Source: Alphaproteobacteria bacterium (GTDB lineage: Bacteria; Pseudomonadota; Alphaproteobacteria; Micropepsales; Micropepsaceae). From it: a DNA stretch of 64,000 nucleotides. Under the pieces are notes generated by a model. It searched no databases. It saw nothing but the letters and a program-made list of their open reading frames with translations, and was not told where the DNA came from. The stretch spans positions 62,001 to 126,000 of the forward strand of contig JAJPHG010000035.1 of assembly GCA_021325375.1 (NCBI GenBank). Reading direction: 5' to 3'. A program made the translations under genes and the position numbers. Of this stretch, positions 1 through 8,541 are shown one piece after another (the stretch's first letter is position 1; each line of letters begins with the position of its first letter).

Positions 1-608
1 ATCTCGGACGTCGCGTCGAGAACATCCAGCTCTTCGGCCTGACCACGCCGCTGATCACCACCTCGTCGGGCGCCAAGATGGGCAAGACCGCGCAGGGCGC
101 GGTGTGGCTGAACCCCGACATGCGCAGCCCTTACGACTACTGGCAGTTCTGGCGCAACACCGAGGACGCCGATGTCGGCCGCTTCCTGCGCATCTTCACC
201 GACCTGCCCGAGGGCGAAATCGCGCGGCTCGAAAAGCTTAAAGGCGCGGAGTTGAACGACGCCAAGAAGATCCTCGCCACCGAAGCCACCGCCATCTGCC
301 ACGGCCGCGCCGTCGCGGACGAAGCGGCGGAGACGTCGCGGCGCACGTTCGAGGAAGGCGCGATGGCGACAGGGCTGCCGAGCTTCAGCCTGAAATTGCC
401 CGACGGCATCCTGAACCTCGCCGTCGCCACCGGGCTGGCGTCGTCGAACTCGGAGGCGCGCAAGCTCATCGCCAACAACGGCCTGCGCCTGAACGACGTC
501 GCGGTGAGCGATCCCAAGATGCAGGTCGACGCGAGCGCGCTCAACCCCGACGGCGTGCTCAAGCTCTCCAGCGGCAAGAAGAAGCATGTGCTGGTGAGGC
601 CGGCGTAG
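1..608 (+). CDS. tyrS: Tyrosyl-tRNA synthetase, C-terminal part (5' end outside window)
   Basis: The open frame runs in from before base 1 (codons in phase with base 3) and ends at a TAG at 606-608. It charges tRNA-Tyr in the cytoplasm. Visible parts are the end of the class I catalytic core, with the KMSKS-type loop as KMGKT just after SSGA (about base 73-90), and a C-terminal S4 RNA-binding domain of roughly 65 residues (about 390-600, with a SNSEARKLI...LRLND pattern). The first ATG inside the window (base 78) is the Met of that loop, not the real start. It faces the minus-strand AsmA-like gene, with a 135-bp palindromic repeat between the two stop codons. Confidence 0.95.
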   Translation, partial: LGRRVENIQLFGLTTPLITTSSGAKMGKTAQGAVWLNPDMRSPYDYWQFWRNTEDADVGRFLRIFTDLPEGEIARLEKLKGAELNDAKKILATEATAICHGRAVADEAAETSRRTFEEGAMATGLPSFSLKLPDGILNLAVATGLASSNSEARKLIANNGLRLNDVAVSDPKMQVDASALNPDGVLKLSSGKKKHVLVRPA

Positions 609-611
609 TTT

Positions 612-746
612 CCACCCTCCCCTTGAGGGAGGGTCGACAATTTGCGGAGCGCAGCGAAGCAAATTTCGGGGAGGGGCAAAGCGGCGCATCCGATACCCCT
701 CCCCGAAAAACGCTTCGCGTTTTTCGACCCTCCCTCAAGGGGAAGG
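612..746. repeat. Family A palindromic repeat, copy 1
   Basis: This 135-bp element begins CCACCCTCCCCTTGAGGGAGG and ends with its near reverse complement. Its two halves, GACAATTTGC...GCAAATTTCGGGGAGGGG and CCCCTCCCCGAAAAACGCTTCGCG, can form a large cruciform with smaller hairpins inside. Near-identical copies lie at 8542-8673 and 56892-57025. This copy fills the gap between the tyrS stop and the stop of the convergent AsmA-like gene, ending one base before it, so it may serve both as a transcription terminator. Confidence 0.9.
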
Positions 747-3700
747 CTATTCCGGCTTCGGCGTTCCCGGCATCGCCGGCTGTGTAGCCGGCGGCGGCGG
801 CGCTGCGGGCGCGGGCTGGTTGTTCGACGGCGCCTGGGTGCCGTTCGGCATCTTGCCTTCGAAGATGCGGCGCAGGATTCCCGGCGTCAGCACCGACAGC
901 GGGTTCACGTCGGCATCGGGCTGATCGGCGTTGCCGTGCACCGAATAGGTCATGCCGAAAATGCCCTCGCCCTGCTTGCCGACGATCACGTCGCCGATCA
1001 CCGGGATGTGGCCGAGCACATTGTTGAGCATGAACAGAGGCGCGAGCGTGCCCTTGAGCGCGATCGCGTTCTTCGGCCGGTCGATATAGCCGTCGGCGGT
1101 GAAGCCGATGGCGGGGCCCGTCGCGCGCGCGCCCTTGATGTCGATGACGCCGTTGCGCGACGAGAACGGCGCCTCGAGCGTGTCGACGGCGATGCCCTGC
1201 CCCTGCATCAGGTTGATCAGCCCGTCGAGCGAGCCCGCGGTGAACAGGCGCGCGAGGAACGGCTGGTTCAGGACCTTGAAGTCCTTGAGCGTGAGCTTGC
1301 CCTGATAGTCGGGCGCGGCAGGGTCCTTCGGCGGATCGCCCGCCCTGCCGGGCAAGGTCGCCGCGAGATCGACCTTGCCGCCGCGCAGGCTCGAGAAGCC
1401 GAACAGGCCCTTGGCGAGCAGCCCCAGATCGCTCGTCTGGAATTTGAGATTGCGCCCCGTCTCGCCCTGCGCCATGTCGGCGGTCACCGTCGACTTGCCG
1501 AGCGTGCCGTTCAGCGACAGCGACGACGGGCGGTCGCCCACGCCGGTGACGTCGAGGGCAAGCGGGGTGACCGCCACGCCGTCGCGCAGCGTCAGCTTGT
1601 CGAGGCGCGCGCTCAGGTGGAACGGACCTTCGAGCGTCGTGTCGCCCGAGCCGCCCGTGCCGCGTCCGCCAAGCTTGGTGCCGTCGAGCGAGCGGCCGCG
1701 CACCGCGATATCGGTGCCCGCCGGCCCGCGCGTCATGTTGAACGAGAAATCGTCGATGGCGCCGAAATGGATGAGCGGAAAGGCGAGCTGCGTCATGTGC
1801 CCGTCCTTGTCGAAGCTCGCGCTCCCGTTCGCCGTGACGCCGGGGCCGCCGATTTTCATCGTCTCGGAGCGGATCGTGCTCTGCGGCCCGAAATTCGCGG
1901 TCACGCGCGCCGAGGTCGGGAAGCCCGCCGGCTTGTTGAGGCCGATGAGATCGAGCGACAGGGTCGACGGCGCAAGGTCGAGCGTCATGTCGGCGTTGAG
2001 CAGCGCGCCGCGATGGCCGGTGAGCGTCGCGGTCACGTTCGCGGGGCCTTTGAGGAAGCTCGAGGACGGGAAGTTCAAGGCGTCACGCCCGCCATTGTCG
2101 AGCACGCCCTTGACCTGCACATGCGTCGTCACCGGATCGCTGGTGCGGAAATCCTCCGTCCAGTCGAGCGCGAGCTTGGAATCGGCCAGCATCGCCGTGC
2201 CGCCGGCGTGCAGCTTGGTGTTGTCGATGGCGAAATTGACCACGCCGTCGGTGAGCTTGGCATGCTCGCCGAGCGTGATCGCGAAGCCCGTCACCGCCGC
2301 CTTGATGGCGATGTTGACGTCATCGACCTTCAGGTCCTTGCGCGTCGGCAGCTTGAGATCGAGATCGAGCGCGGCGTTGCCCTTGGTCCCGGCGATGTCG
2401 ATGCCGAAGCGCGTGGGGTAGTTGAGCGGCTTCTGATCCACCAGCCTCAGCACGTCCTGCATGGCGCCGCTGACATGGGCGGTGAACGCGCCGGGCGACG
2501 GCGACACGTGAAGGGGGGAGATCACGGCCTTGCCCGAATTGAGCACGAGCGGGCCGATCCTGCCCGAGGCGATGTCGGCGCTGAACGTGTCGCCGGTCAA
2601 GGTCGCCGTGCCGCGCAGCTGCGTGATGTGGGTCAGGCCCTGGATGTAGTTCACCTCGGCGCCGCTCACCGGCACGACCACCTTGAGCGCGCCTTCAGGA
2701 AGCACGCTCGCGTCGAGAAGCCCGGCCGGGAAATGCGCCTCGAACGTCACCGGCCCCACCGAGCCCGCGGTCATGTTCCGGTCGACCCAGCTTCGCGCGC
2801 CCTGGCCCACCTGCATCGGCCACAGGCGCACCAGATCGCGCACGCCCATCGCCGCCATCTGGCCTTTCAGCTCGATCGCGGGCGCCTGGTTCGCGACCAA
2901 GGTGAGGTGGCCGGAGGCGTCGACCGACAGCGGCCCGCCCGCGATGCCGAAATGATCGACGATGATGTCCTTGGTGGCCGGCAGATAGCTGCCGCGCAGC
3001 GACACGTCGCGCAGCGCCACGGGCGCCTGCAGCACGCCCGGCATGTTGAGCGCCACCTTGTCCATGCGCTCGTCGAAGGCAATGCGCGTGAGCGTGCCGT
3101 CGGGATCGCGCACGAGATCGATCTGGCCGGTGAGATGCGCGGTCGCGCCCGCGGCGTCGAGATTGCCGTCCTCGATCAGGATGCGGTTCGAGGCCGCGTC
3201 GTAGCGGCCGTCGATCTGCGCCGATTTGACCTTCAGCGGCCCATGCGCGAGGCCGGGCACGTTGAGCGCGCCGCTTGCGCCGATGCCGAACTCGGCATCG
3301 ACGAGATGGGCGCCCTGCAGCGTGAACGACATCGAGGTGTCGACGACGAGCGCCAGATGCTTGACGGCGGCGAAGGTGTTGCCGTCGGAGCCCAGCGCGC
3401 GCAGGTCGAGGCCCTTGATCGCGACCGAGCCCTTCACCGGCCCGTGCTTGGGCGGCAGCGTGAACTCGCCGGTGACATGCGCCGCGCGGCCGGAGATCTC
3501 GACCGCGGCGTCGACCGTCGCCTTCAGGTCCACGCCCTCGGTCGCGACGTGGAAATTCGCGTCGGGCGCCACCAGGAACAGCGCCGTCGGCTCGTCATAG
3601 AACGCCAGGCGCGCCTTGCGCACCGCGAACTCCTTGAGCGACGAGGTGCCGCTGTTCTTCAGCGAGAGCTGGTCGGCGATGCGGCTCAGGAAGTCGCGCT

Positions 3701-4145
3701 GGTTCTTGTCCTTCTCGACGCCGAGCCGCAAGCCCCCGTCCATCGTACGCACCAGGGTGAGCTGCACGCCCACCAGCGTGATGCGCTGGACCACCGCCTT
3801 GCCCTTGAGCAGCGGGCCGGCCGCGAGGTCGATGTCGGCTTCCGGCGCCTCGGCGATGATGCGGTTCTCGCTGTCATAAACCTTGGCGCCCAGGATCACG
3901 AGGTTGACCTTGCCCTGGTCGCGCGACCATTCGAGCGCGGCCTGGTCGTAGCGCACCGTCACCCCCGGCAGCGCCTCGGCCAAGGCGTTGGGCAGCGCGT
4001 TGCCCAGCGGCCCCAGCGAGATCGGCCCGACCAGAAGCCGGATGACGGCCCCCACCGCGAAAAAGAACACCGCCGCCCCGATGCCGCCGGCGATGAGCGC
4101 CGCACGGCTGATATGATGGGCCTTGATGTACTGCGTGATGAACAA
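747..4145 (-). CDS. AsmA-like/DUF3971 (YhdP-TamB type) giant envelope protein
   Basis: About 1,130 residues. An N-terminal membrane anchor (ALIAGGIGAAVFFFAVGAVIRL) is followed by about 1,000 residues of repetitive beta-rich sequence typical of DUF3971/AsmA-C proteins, and a C-terminal low-complexity Pro/Ala tail. Family members are periplasm-spanning bridges implicated in phospholipid transport to the outer membrane; the role here is inferred. No ATG starts the frame. The longest version uses GTG at 4232, but the extra 29 residues look unlike a leader. TTG at 4145 (complement of 4143-4145), just before FITQYIKAHH and with GGAA about 8 bases upstream, gives a normal short cytoplasmic tail before the anchor, so it is preferred. 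The stop abuts repeat family A. Confidence 0.85.
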   Translation of the reverse strand: MFITQYIKAHHISRAALIAGGIGAAVFFFAVGAVIRLLVGPISLGPLGNALPNALAEALPGVTVRYDQAALEWSRDQGKVNLVILGAKVYDSENRIIAEAPEADIDLAAGPLLKGKAVVQRITLVGVQLTLVRTMDGGLRLGVEKDKNQRDFLSRIADQLSLKNSGTSSLKEFAVRKARLAFYDEPTALFLVAPDANFHVATEGVDLKATVDAAVEISGRAAHVTGEFTLPPKHGPVKGSVAIKGLDLRALGSDGNTFAAVKHLALVVDTSMSFTLQGAHLVDAEFGIGASGALNVPGLAHGPLKVKSAQIDGRYDAASNRILIEDGNLDAAGATAHLTGQIDLVRDPDGTLTRIAFDERMDKVALNMPGVLQAPVALRDVSLRGSYLPATKDIIVDHFGIAGGPLSVDASGHLTLVANQAPAIELKGQMAAMGVRDLVRLWPMQVGQGARSWVDRNMTAGSVGPVTFEAHFPAGLLDASVLPEGALKVVVPVSGAEVNYIQGLTHITQLRGTATLTGDTFSADIASGRIGPLVLNSGKAVISPLHVSPSPGAFTAHVSGAMQDVLRLVDQKPLNYPTRFGIDIAGTKGNAALDLDLKLPTRKDLKVDDVNIAIKAAVTGFAITLGEHAKLTDGVVNFAIDNTKLHAGGTAMLADSKLALDWTEDFRTSDPVTTHVQVKGVLDNGGRDALNFPSSSFLKGPANVTATLTGHRGALLNADMTLDLAPSTLSLDLIGLNKPAGFPTSARVTANFGPQSTIRSETMKIGGPGVTANGSASFDKDGHMTQLAFPLIHFGAIDDFSFNMTRGPAGTDIAVRGRSLDGTKLGGRGTGGSGDTTLEGPFHLSARLDKLTLRDGVAVTPLALDVTGVGDRPSSLSLNGTLGKSTVTADMAQGETGRNLKFQTSDLGLLAKGLFGFSSLRGGKVDLAATLPGRAGDPPKDPAAPDYQGKLTLKDFKVLNQPFLARLFTAGSLDGLINLMQGQGIAVDTLEAPFSSRNGVIDIKGARATGPAIGFTADGYIDRPKNAIALKGTLAPLFMLNNVLGHIPVIGDVIVGKQGEGIFGMTYSVHGNADQPDADVNPLSVLTPGILRRIFEGKMPNGTQAPSNNQPAPAAPPPPATQPAMPGTPKPE

Positions 4146-4330
4146 ATTCGCGTTCCGGAATACGGGGTTAGGCCGGAAGCATCCGGCGGCCGGCTCTATC
4201 GCGGCCGAATGAGGCCGAACAAGGGCGCACACTATGGCGCGCCAATCCCAAACGGGAACTGAATAAGGTTACTTGCACGCGGGCGCGCATGTCTTTATCG
4301 CCTGGACCCGCCCTCTATTCAGGACAACGC

Positions 4331-4795
4331 ATGGCGCTTCAGCCCGGCGACAAGGCCCCCGCGTTCAAGCTCGCCACCGATGGCGGCGGAAACATCAGTC
4401 TCTCCAGCCTCAAGGGCAGCCCCTTCGTCCTCTACTTCTATCCCAAGGACGACACTGCGGGCTGCACCAAGGAGGCGCAGGCTTTTTCCGAGAATCTGAA
4501 GAAATTCGAGCGCTTAGGCGTCAATCTTGTGGGTGTTTCCAAGGACGGCGTTGCCTCCCACGACCGCTTCAAGGCGAAATACAAGCTGAAGCTCACGCTT
4601 GCGTCGGACGCCGAGCTCGAGGCCGCCCAGGCCTATGGCGTCTGGGGTGAGAAGACCCTGTACGGAAGGAAATACATGGGCATGGAGCGCGCCACTTTCC
4701 TGGTCGACGCCAAGGGGGTCATCCGCGAAATCTGGCGGAAAGTGAAGGTTCCCGGCCATGTGGAGGCCGTGCTCGCCGCGGCGAAAGCGCTTTGA
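4331..4795 (+). CDS. bcp: Thioredoxin-dependent thiol peroxidase (BCP/PrxQ), 1-Cys form
   Basis: This 154-residue AhpC/TSA-fold peroxiredoxin reduces H2O2 and organic hydroperoxides in the cytoplasm. The peroxidatic cysteine sits in YPKDDTAGCTKEA. It is the only cysteine in the protein: the resolving Cys found five residues later in E. coli Bcp (GCTxxxC) is Ala or Gln here, so this is a 1-Cys enzyme that needs an external thiol. The ATG at 4331 has AGGA ten bases upstream and matches the usual family start (MALQPGDKAPAF). An in-frame ATG at 4289 would add 14 unconserved residues. It is divergent from the AsmA-like gene. Confidence 0.93.
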   Translation: MALQPGDKAPAFKLATDGGGNISLSSLKGSPFVLYFYPKDDTAGCTKEAQAFSENLKKFERLGVNLVGVSKDGVASHDRFKAKYKLKLTLASDAELEAAQAYGVWGEKTLYGRKYMGMERATFLVDAKGVIREIWRKVKVPGHVEAVLAAAKAL

Positions 4796-4932
4796 GCACC
4801 GGGCACCGGTTCGGCCCCAGATTAACCTCCCGGTCGTTTTTCTGGGCTAAGAGCTTGATCGGCCGCTCACAATTGGGTGAAATGGACCCAATTGGGGATG
4901 GCGCCCGAGACGCCGAAAAGGGAAGTACCGGT

Positions 4933-6363
4933 ATGCATGAGTCGCTCGTGGAGCGCGCGTGGGCGTGGCTCCATGAAACCTTTCCCGAGCGGCAAATCTA
5001 CATCCGCAGCGATGGGCGGGTGCAGTTCTTCACCTTCAGTCCCACACTTCAGGCGACTCTCGCGGGACTTACAATCTTCTTTTTGGGCTGGGTCGCGTTT
5101 TCCACAGTCAATGTGATCTTCAAGGACCGCATCATCGCGGCGAAGGATCATCGCTATCAGCAGATGCAGTCGGCCTATGAGAACCGCGTCGCCGATCTCC
5201 AGCAATCCTATGACGAGATGAACAGTGCCGTCGTCGGCGCGGAAGACAAGTTCAAGCAGACCGCCGACGAGCTCCAGGCCAAGCAGAACACCATCGTCAA
5301 ATTCCTCGACCGCAAGCGCCAGGTCGACGCGCTCATCGCCTCGCCCGGCCTGTCGGCGCCGCTGCTCGGCGCTCCGCTTCCGGGCCGCGCCGACGCGCCC
5401 AGCGACAGCCTCGGCGCCACGGCTCCGGCCGGCAGCGACGGCGACGACGACACGATCGAAGGCGGTACCTCGCTCCAGGTGATGCCGCAGCCCGCAGCAC
5501 CCCAGCCGCGCACCGCCAAGCCCGCCGGCGCCAACCATGCCGAGCTGCTCGATTTCGGCGGCCTCGCCGGACGCCTGAACGCCCTCTTCGGCGCGCACCC
5601 GCAGAAACCGAGCACGGCGGAGCTGATGATCCGCCACCCGGCGCTGAAGGTCCTGGCCGAACAGACCGAGCGCGTGCGCCGCATCGGCGTCGCCGAGACC
5701 CAGCTGATCGTGCAGGCGCAGAACGAGGTCGCCGGCAGCGAGCAGACGGTGCGCACCCTGATCGCCGCCACCGGCATCAACCCCGACCAGTTCGAGCAGA
5801 AATACGAAAGCGCCTATGGCATGGGCGGCCCCGACGTGCCCCTGACCCAGGTGCATATCGAAGGCATCTCCGACCCCGCCTTCCAGAACGCCTATTTCAA
5901 GGCCTCGGCCGTGCTCGGCCAGATGGACGAGCTGCTGGCCTCGCTGCGCCATGTGCCGCTGACCGTGCCGGTTGCCGGCCCCGAATTCGAGCGCACCAGC
6001 GGCTTCGGCGCGCGCGTCGATCCCTTCACCGGGCGCTATTCCTTCCATCCCGGCGTCGACTTCGCGGGCCCCTGGGGCGCGCCGGTCCATTGCACGGCCG
6101 CGGGCGTGGTCGTGTGGGCCGGGCCGCGCGGGACGTACGGAAACATGGTCGATATTGACCATGGATTAGGAATTCATACGCGATACGGTCATTTGTCCGC
6201 GGTACTGGTCCAGGTCGGTGCTAGAGTGGGCAAAGGTACTGCGATCGGGAAACTCGGTTCGACCGGGCGCAGCACCGGACCGCATGTGCATTACGAAGTC
6301 TGGTACGACGACGTCGTCCGCAACCCGAGCAAATTCATCGAGGCTGGCCACCATGTTCTCTAG
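4933..6363 (+). CDS. Membrane-anchored M23 (LytM) peptidoglycan endopeptidase
   Basis: 476-residue protein. It has a short cytoplasmic N-terminus, one transmembrane segment (about 38-62), a coiled-coil and Pro/Ala-rich linker (about 70-360), and a C-terminal peptidase M23 domain with all zinc-site motifs: HPGVD (H373, D377), YGH, and HVHYE (H452, H454). It should therefore be an active DD- or DL-endopeptidase cutting cross-links in the periplasm. The ATG at 4933 has GGAAG 8 bases upstream; ATG 4882 and a TTG at 4792 also lie in frame. Its 3' end overlaps the bactofilin start by 11 bases, a pairing known elsewhere (for example CcmA with M23 peptidases in Helicobacter) for local wall remodelling and cell shape. 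Confidence 0.93.
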   Translation: MHESLVERAWAWLHETFPERQIYIRSDGRVQFFTFSPTLQATLAGLTIFFLGWVAFSTVNVIFKDRIIAAKDHRYQQMQSAYENRVADLQQSYDEMNSAVVGAEDKFKQTADELQAKQNTIVKFLDRKRQVDALIASPGLSAPLLGAPLPGRADAPSDSLGATAPAGSDGDDDTIEGGTSLQVMPQPAAPQPRTAKPAGANHAELLDFGGLAGRLNALFGAHPQKPSTAELMIRHPALKVLAEQTERVRRIGVAETQLIVQAQNEVAGSEQTVRTLIAATGINPDQFEQKYESAYGMGGPDVPLTQVHIEGISDPAFQNAYFKASAVLGQMDELLASLRHVPLTVPVAGPEFERTSGFGARVDPFTGRYSFHPGVDFAGPWGAPVHCTAAGVVVWAGPRGTYGNMVDIDHGLGIHTRYGHLSAVLVQVGARVGKGTAIGKLGSTGRSTGPHVHYEVWYDDVVRNPSKFIEAGHHVL

Positions 6364-6922
6364 TAAGAGTAAGGACACTCCCCCGCCCCCCGCCATGCAG
6401 TCGGCTCCGGCAGCCCAGCAGAAGCGCCCGATGCGCTCCTCCTCCGCGCCGTCGATCATCAGCGGCGACCTGGTCGTGACGGGCACGCTCTCCTCCACCG
6501 GCGACATCCAGATCGACGGCAAGGTCGAGGGCAACGTGCACTCGGCCGGTCTCGTCATCGGCGACAAGGCCTTCATCGAGGGCGACGTCGCCGCCGAGGA
6601 CGTGACCGTGCGCGGCCGCGTCAAGGGCGCGATCCGCGCGCGCAAGGTGCTGCTCGCCTCGACCTGCCACGTCGAAGGCGACATCCTGCACGAGGCTTTC
6701 GCGGTGGAGACCGGCGCCTTCTTCGAAGGCAACTGCCGCCACGCCGACAACCCCTTGGCGCAAGCGCCGACGAACGCCGCCTACCAGCAGCAACAGCAGC
6801 CCGCCGCGCCGGTGGCGCAGCCCGTCGCCGCCGCCCAGGTCGCCCAAATGCCGCGCCCGGCCGCCGCCGACACCGCCCCGCGCCCGAGCGCCGCGACGTT
6901 CGCCCCGATCAAGACGGGCTGA
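6353..6922 (+). CDS. Bactofilin (CcmA/BacA family cytoskeletal protein)
   Basis: 189 residues. A flexible Pro/Gln-rich N-terminus precedes a right-handed beta-helical bactofilin domain (about 35-130), with the regular repeats GDLVVTGTLSSTGDIQIDGKVEG and GDVAAEDVTVRGRVKG, and a disordered Gln/Pro/Ala tail. Bactofilins self-assemble without nucleotides into membrane-associated filaments that position wall enzymes. The ATG at 6353 lies inside the end of the M23 gene (stop 6363), indicating translational coupling and probably a functional pair. A strong terminator follows 24 bases after the stop. Confidence 0.94.
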   Translation: MFSSKSKDTPPPPAMQSAPAAQQKRPMRSSSAPSIISGDLVVTGTLSSTGDIQIDGKVEGNVHSAGLVIGDKAFIEGDVAAEDVTVRGRVKGAIRARKVLLASTCHVEGDILHEAFAVETGAFFEGNCRHADNPLAQAPTNAAYQQQQQPAAPVAQPVAAAQVAQMPRPAAADTAPRPSAATFAPIKTG

Positions 6923-6945
6923 GGCTTACGCGATTTCGAATATCA

Positions 6946-6984
6946 AAGCCCCGCCCGGCGAAAGCCCGGCGGGGTTTTTGTTTT
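6946..6984 (+). terminator. Rho-independent terminator after bactofilin
   Basis: A GC stem (CCCCGCC paired with GGCGGGG, 6949-6974) around a CGGCGAAAG-type loop is followed directly by TTTTTGTTTT. It closes the M23-bactofilin unit. Confidence 0.9.
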
Positions 6985-7002
6985 ACGGGTAGGGCTCCCG
7001 CC

Positions 7003-7115
7003 CAACCCCACCGTCATCGCCCGCTTTATGCGGGCGACCCACGGCCAAGAGCACCGCTCATCGAGCTCATATCCATGGGTCGCCCGGACAAGCCGGGCGA
7101 TGACGATTAGGGTTG
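7003..7115. repeat. Family B palindromic repeat, copy 1 (GTCATCGCCC type)
   Basis: Two arms in inverted orientation (7003-7044 and 7073-7115) share CAACCC, GTCATCGCCCG, GGGCGACCCA and GG, and each arm contains its own small hairpin (GCCCGC...GCGGGC; GCCCGG...CCGGGC). Related arms with GTCATGGCC occur at 9081, 30030, 47998 and 55213. The element occupies most of the gap between the bactofilin terminator and the next gene. Confidence 0.8.
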
Positions 7116-7165
7116 AGGTTGTCGCTAGAATAGCCTTCGGTCGTCGTGAAGGCGGCGTCAGCAAT

Positions 7166-7372
7166 CTAACCGGACTGCGGCTTCGTCAGCTTCCGCGCCT
7201 CGCGAGCGCGCACAATCGGTTCGACGCGCGCTCTCAACTCGTCCACCGCGACGAGCTTTTCGGCGAACGACAACTTCGCTCGCTGCCTGCGGCCCTCGGC
7301 CTTGCGGGCGTGGATGTCGGAATTGTCGGGATAGGTTCGTTCATTGTCTGGCATCGAACTCGCCTTCGTCAC
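7166..7372 (-). CDS. Small charged protein, third gene of XRE-nucleotidyltransferase operon
   Basis: 68 residues from a GTG at 7372, or 62 from the ATG at 7354. It is highly charged and helical (RKAEGRRQRAKLSFAEKLVAVDELRARVEPIVRAREARK), with no membrane segment and no recognised domain. The GTG overlaps the TGA of the upstream nucleotidyltransferase gene (GTGA), so the two are probably translationally coupled. Short proteins of this look are often encoded next to stand-alone nucleotidyltransferases; a role as partner or antidote is inference only. Confidence 0.6.
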   Translation of the reverse strand: MTKASSMPDNERTYPDNSDIHARKAEGRRQRAKLSFAEKLVAVDELRARVEPIVRAREARKLTKPQSG

Positions 7373-7923
7373 AGCGGATCATCTATCGCCGCCTTCGCGC
7401 AGAAGCGCTTCCATTCGGCCATCAGGCTGTGCCGTTCCAGAATTTTTTTCAAGCGTCCGAGATCGACCGCCTTTTGATCCAGGAACGCCTGGATTCTGGC
7501 GAGGTCCTTGAGGCGCCCAACCTTGAGCGCGGTCGCGACGACGTGCTCGGCCGTCAAGCACCGTGCTTCCACTGGCGGCTCGCCCGGACCTGAGACGTTC
7601 AACGTGACAGCACTTTCCAGAGCATCTTCATCGAGCGCAGATCCGACGGGAAGGAATTGAACAGGCCACCCTTCGATTTTGTAGCCAAGATCGGTGCGTT
7701 CCGAATATCCCATTTCCGCGAGCGCCATTTCGATTGGCCCCAGAAGGAGCAGCCCCGAGGAATGCTTTTCGAAGCCGTCGAGCGAAATGAGAAAATCGAC
7801 GTCTTCCGTCATTGTCGGCTCTATGTAGTTGAGCGCCGCAACCGCGCCTGCAATCGCATAGTTGCCGATAACCCGCTTCCTCGCGAGTTCGACCACAACT
7901 CCGATGGCCTTTTGCAGGCTCAT
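7369..7923 (-). CDS. Nucleotidyltransferase-like protein (AbiEii/MNT-related)
   Basis: 184 residues. The N-terminal YAIAGAVAALNYIEPTMTEDVDFLI segment (about 21-46) resembles the polymerase-beta-type nucleotidyltransferase signature: a Gly-containing turn then DxD (EDVD) for metal binding. The usual GG(T/S) is reduced to GAV, so activity is uncertain. The C-terminal half is helical (LTAEHVVATALKVGRLKDLARIQAFLDQ), as in AbiEii-like toxins and substrate-binding subunits. Its ATG overlaps the TGA of the XRE gene and its TGA overlaps the next start, giving a tight three-gene unit. Confidence 0.75.
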   Translation of the reverse strand: MSLQKAIGVVVELARKRVIGNYAIAGAVAALNYIEPTMTEDVDFLISLDGFEKHSSGLLLLGPIEMALAEMGYSERTDLGYKIEGWPVQFLPVGSALDEDALESAVTLNVSGPGEPPVEARCLTAEHVVATALKVGRLKDLARIQAFLDQKAVDLGRLKKILERHSLMAEWKRFCAKAAIDDPL

Positions 7924-8204
7924 GCGCGTCGGCTTTTGCCTTTTTCAATCAACTTGACGCCCGGCTGACCGCCGTTCGTAAATTCAACTCCCGCACTTTC
8001 CAATGCGCGCTGAAGCGCTGCAAGCGTGGCGTTGATCGGTTTGCGATTCTCCGCCTCGAAATCGGCAATAGCACGTGGCGAAACGCCCGATAGTTCGGCA
8101 AGCTCCTGCTGCGTCATCCCCAGCATCGCCCGCGCGCCGCGGCATTGGGCGGCCGAGATTTGGCTCTTGCTATGTTGCGGTATTACTGCTACTTTGCGGT
8201 TCAT
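7920..8204 (-). CDS. XRE-family helix-turn-helix regulator
   Basis: 94 residues with one HTH_3 domain at about 20-75 (ARAMLGMTQQELAELSGVS, then RAIADFEAENRKPI). The short C-terminal tail (LESAGVEFTNGGQPGVKL) is typical of many small stand-alone XRE repressors. It is the first gene of the operon with the nucleotidyltransferase, with a 4-bp ATGA overlap. By analogy with other XRE-headed modules it probably represses its own promoter in the 51-bp gap shared with the divergent gene at 8256. Confidence 0.88.
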   Translation of the reverse strand: MNRKVAVIPQHSKSQISAAQCRGARAMLGMTQQELAELSGVSPRAIADFEAENRKPINATLAALQRALESAGVEFTNGGQPGVKLIEKGKSRRA

Positions 8205-8255
8205 CGGCGATCATGCAAGGTTGCCTGAAAACACACATATCACGGAGGCCACGCC

Positions 8256-8534
8256 ATGACCAATGAGCGTGAGGAGGAAGCTGTTGTCCGCGCGAAGCGG
8301 GAGGCGCTGACGCGCGAGGGGTTGCGCGAGGCGGTGCTGCAGACCAAGAGCGAGATCGAATTTCCGCTGCGCGATGCGCTCCGTATGATCCATGTGCTCG
8401 GCATGATCGAGACGCCCAAGACGGACGACGAGGTGCGCTCGGTCGCCTATGTCGCGCGCGAGGCGGCGCTCAGGCTGGAGCTGGTCGGCGACGAGCTGCG
8501 CGGGCTGTTCCGCGCGTGCCTGTTAGAGATTTGA
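8256..8534 (+). CDS. Hypothetical 92-residue helical protein
   Basis: Not recognised. The 92-residue product is rich in Glu, Arg and Leu and predicted all-helical, with no signal or membrane segment and no cysteine. A strong GGAGG lies 9 bases before the ATG, which supports it as real. It is divergent from the XRE operon across a 51-bp gap, so the promoters face away from each other and might share control. Repeat family A copy 2 starts 8 bases after its stop. Confidence 0.6.
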   Translation: MTNEREEEAVVRAKREALTREGLREAVLQTKSEIEFPLRDALRMIHVLGMIETPKTDDEVRSVAYVAREAALRLELVGDELRGLFRACLLEI

Positions 8535-8541
8535 ACGCTTC

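Noticed and set aside
642..4262. 1,206-codon plus-strand frame
   Set aside because: Antisense to the AsmA-like gene, Arg-rich, and starts inside a palindromic repeat.
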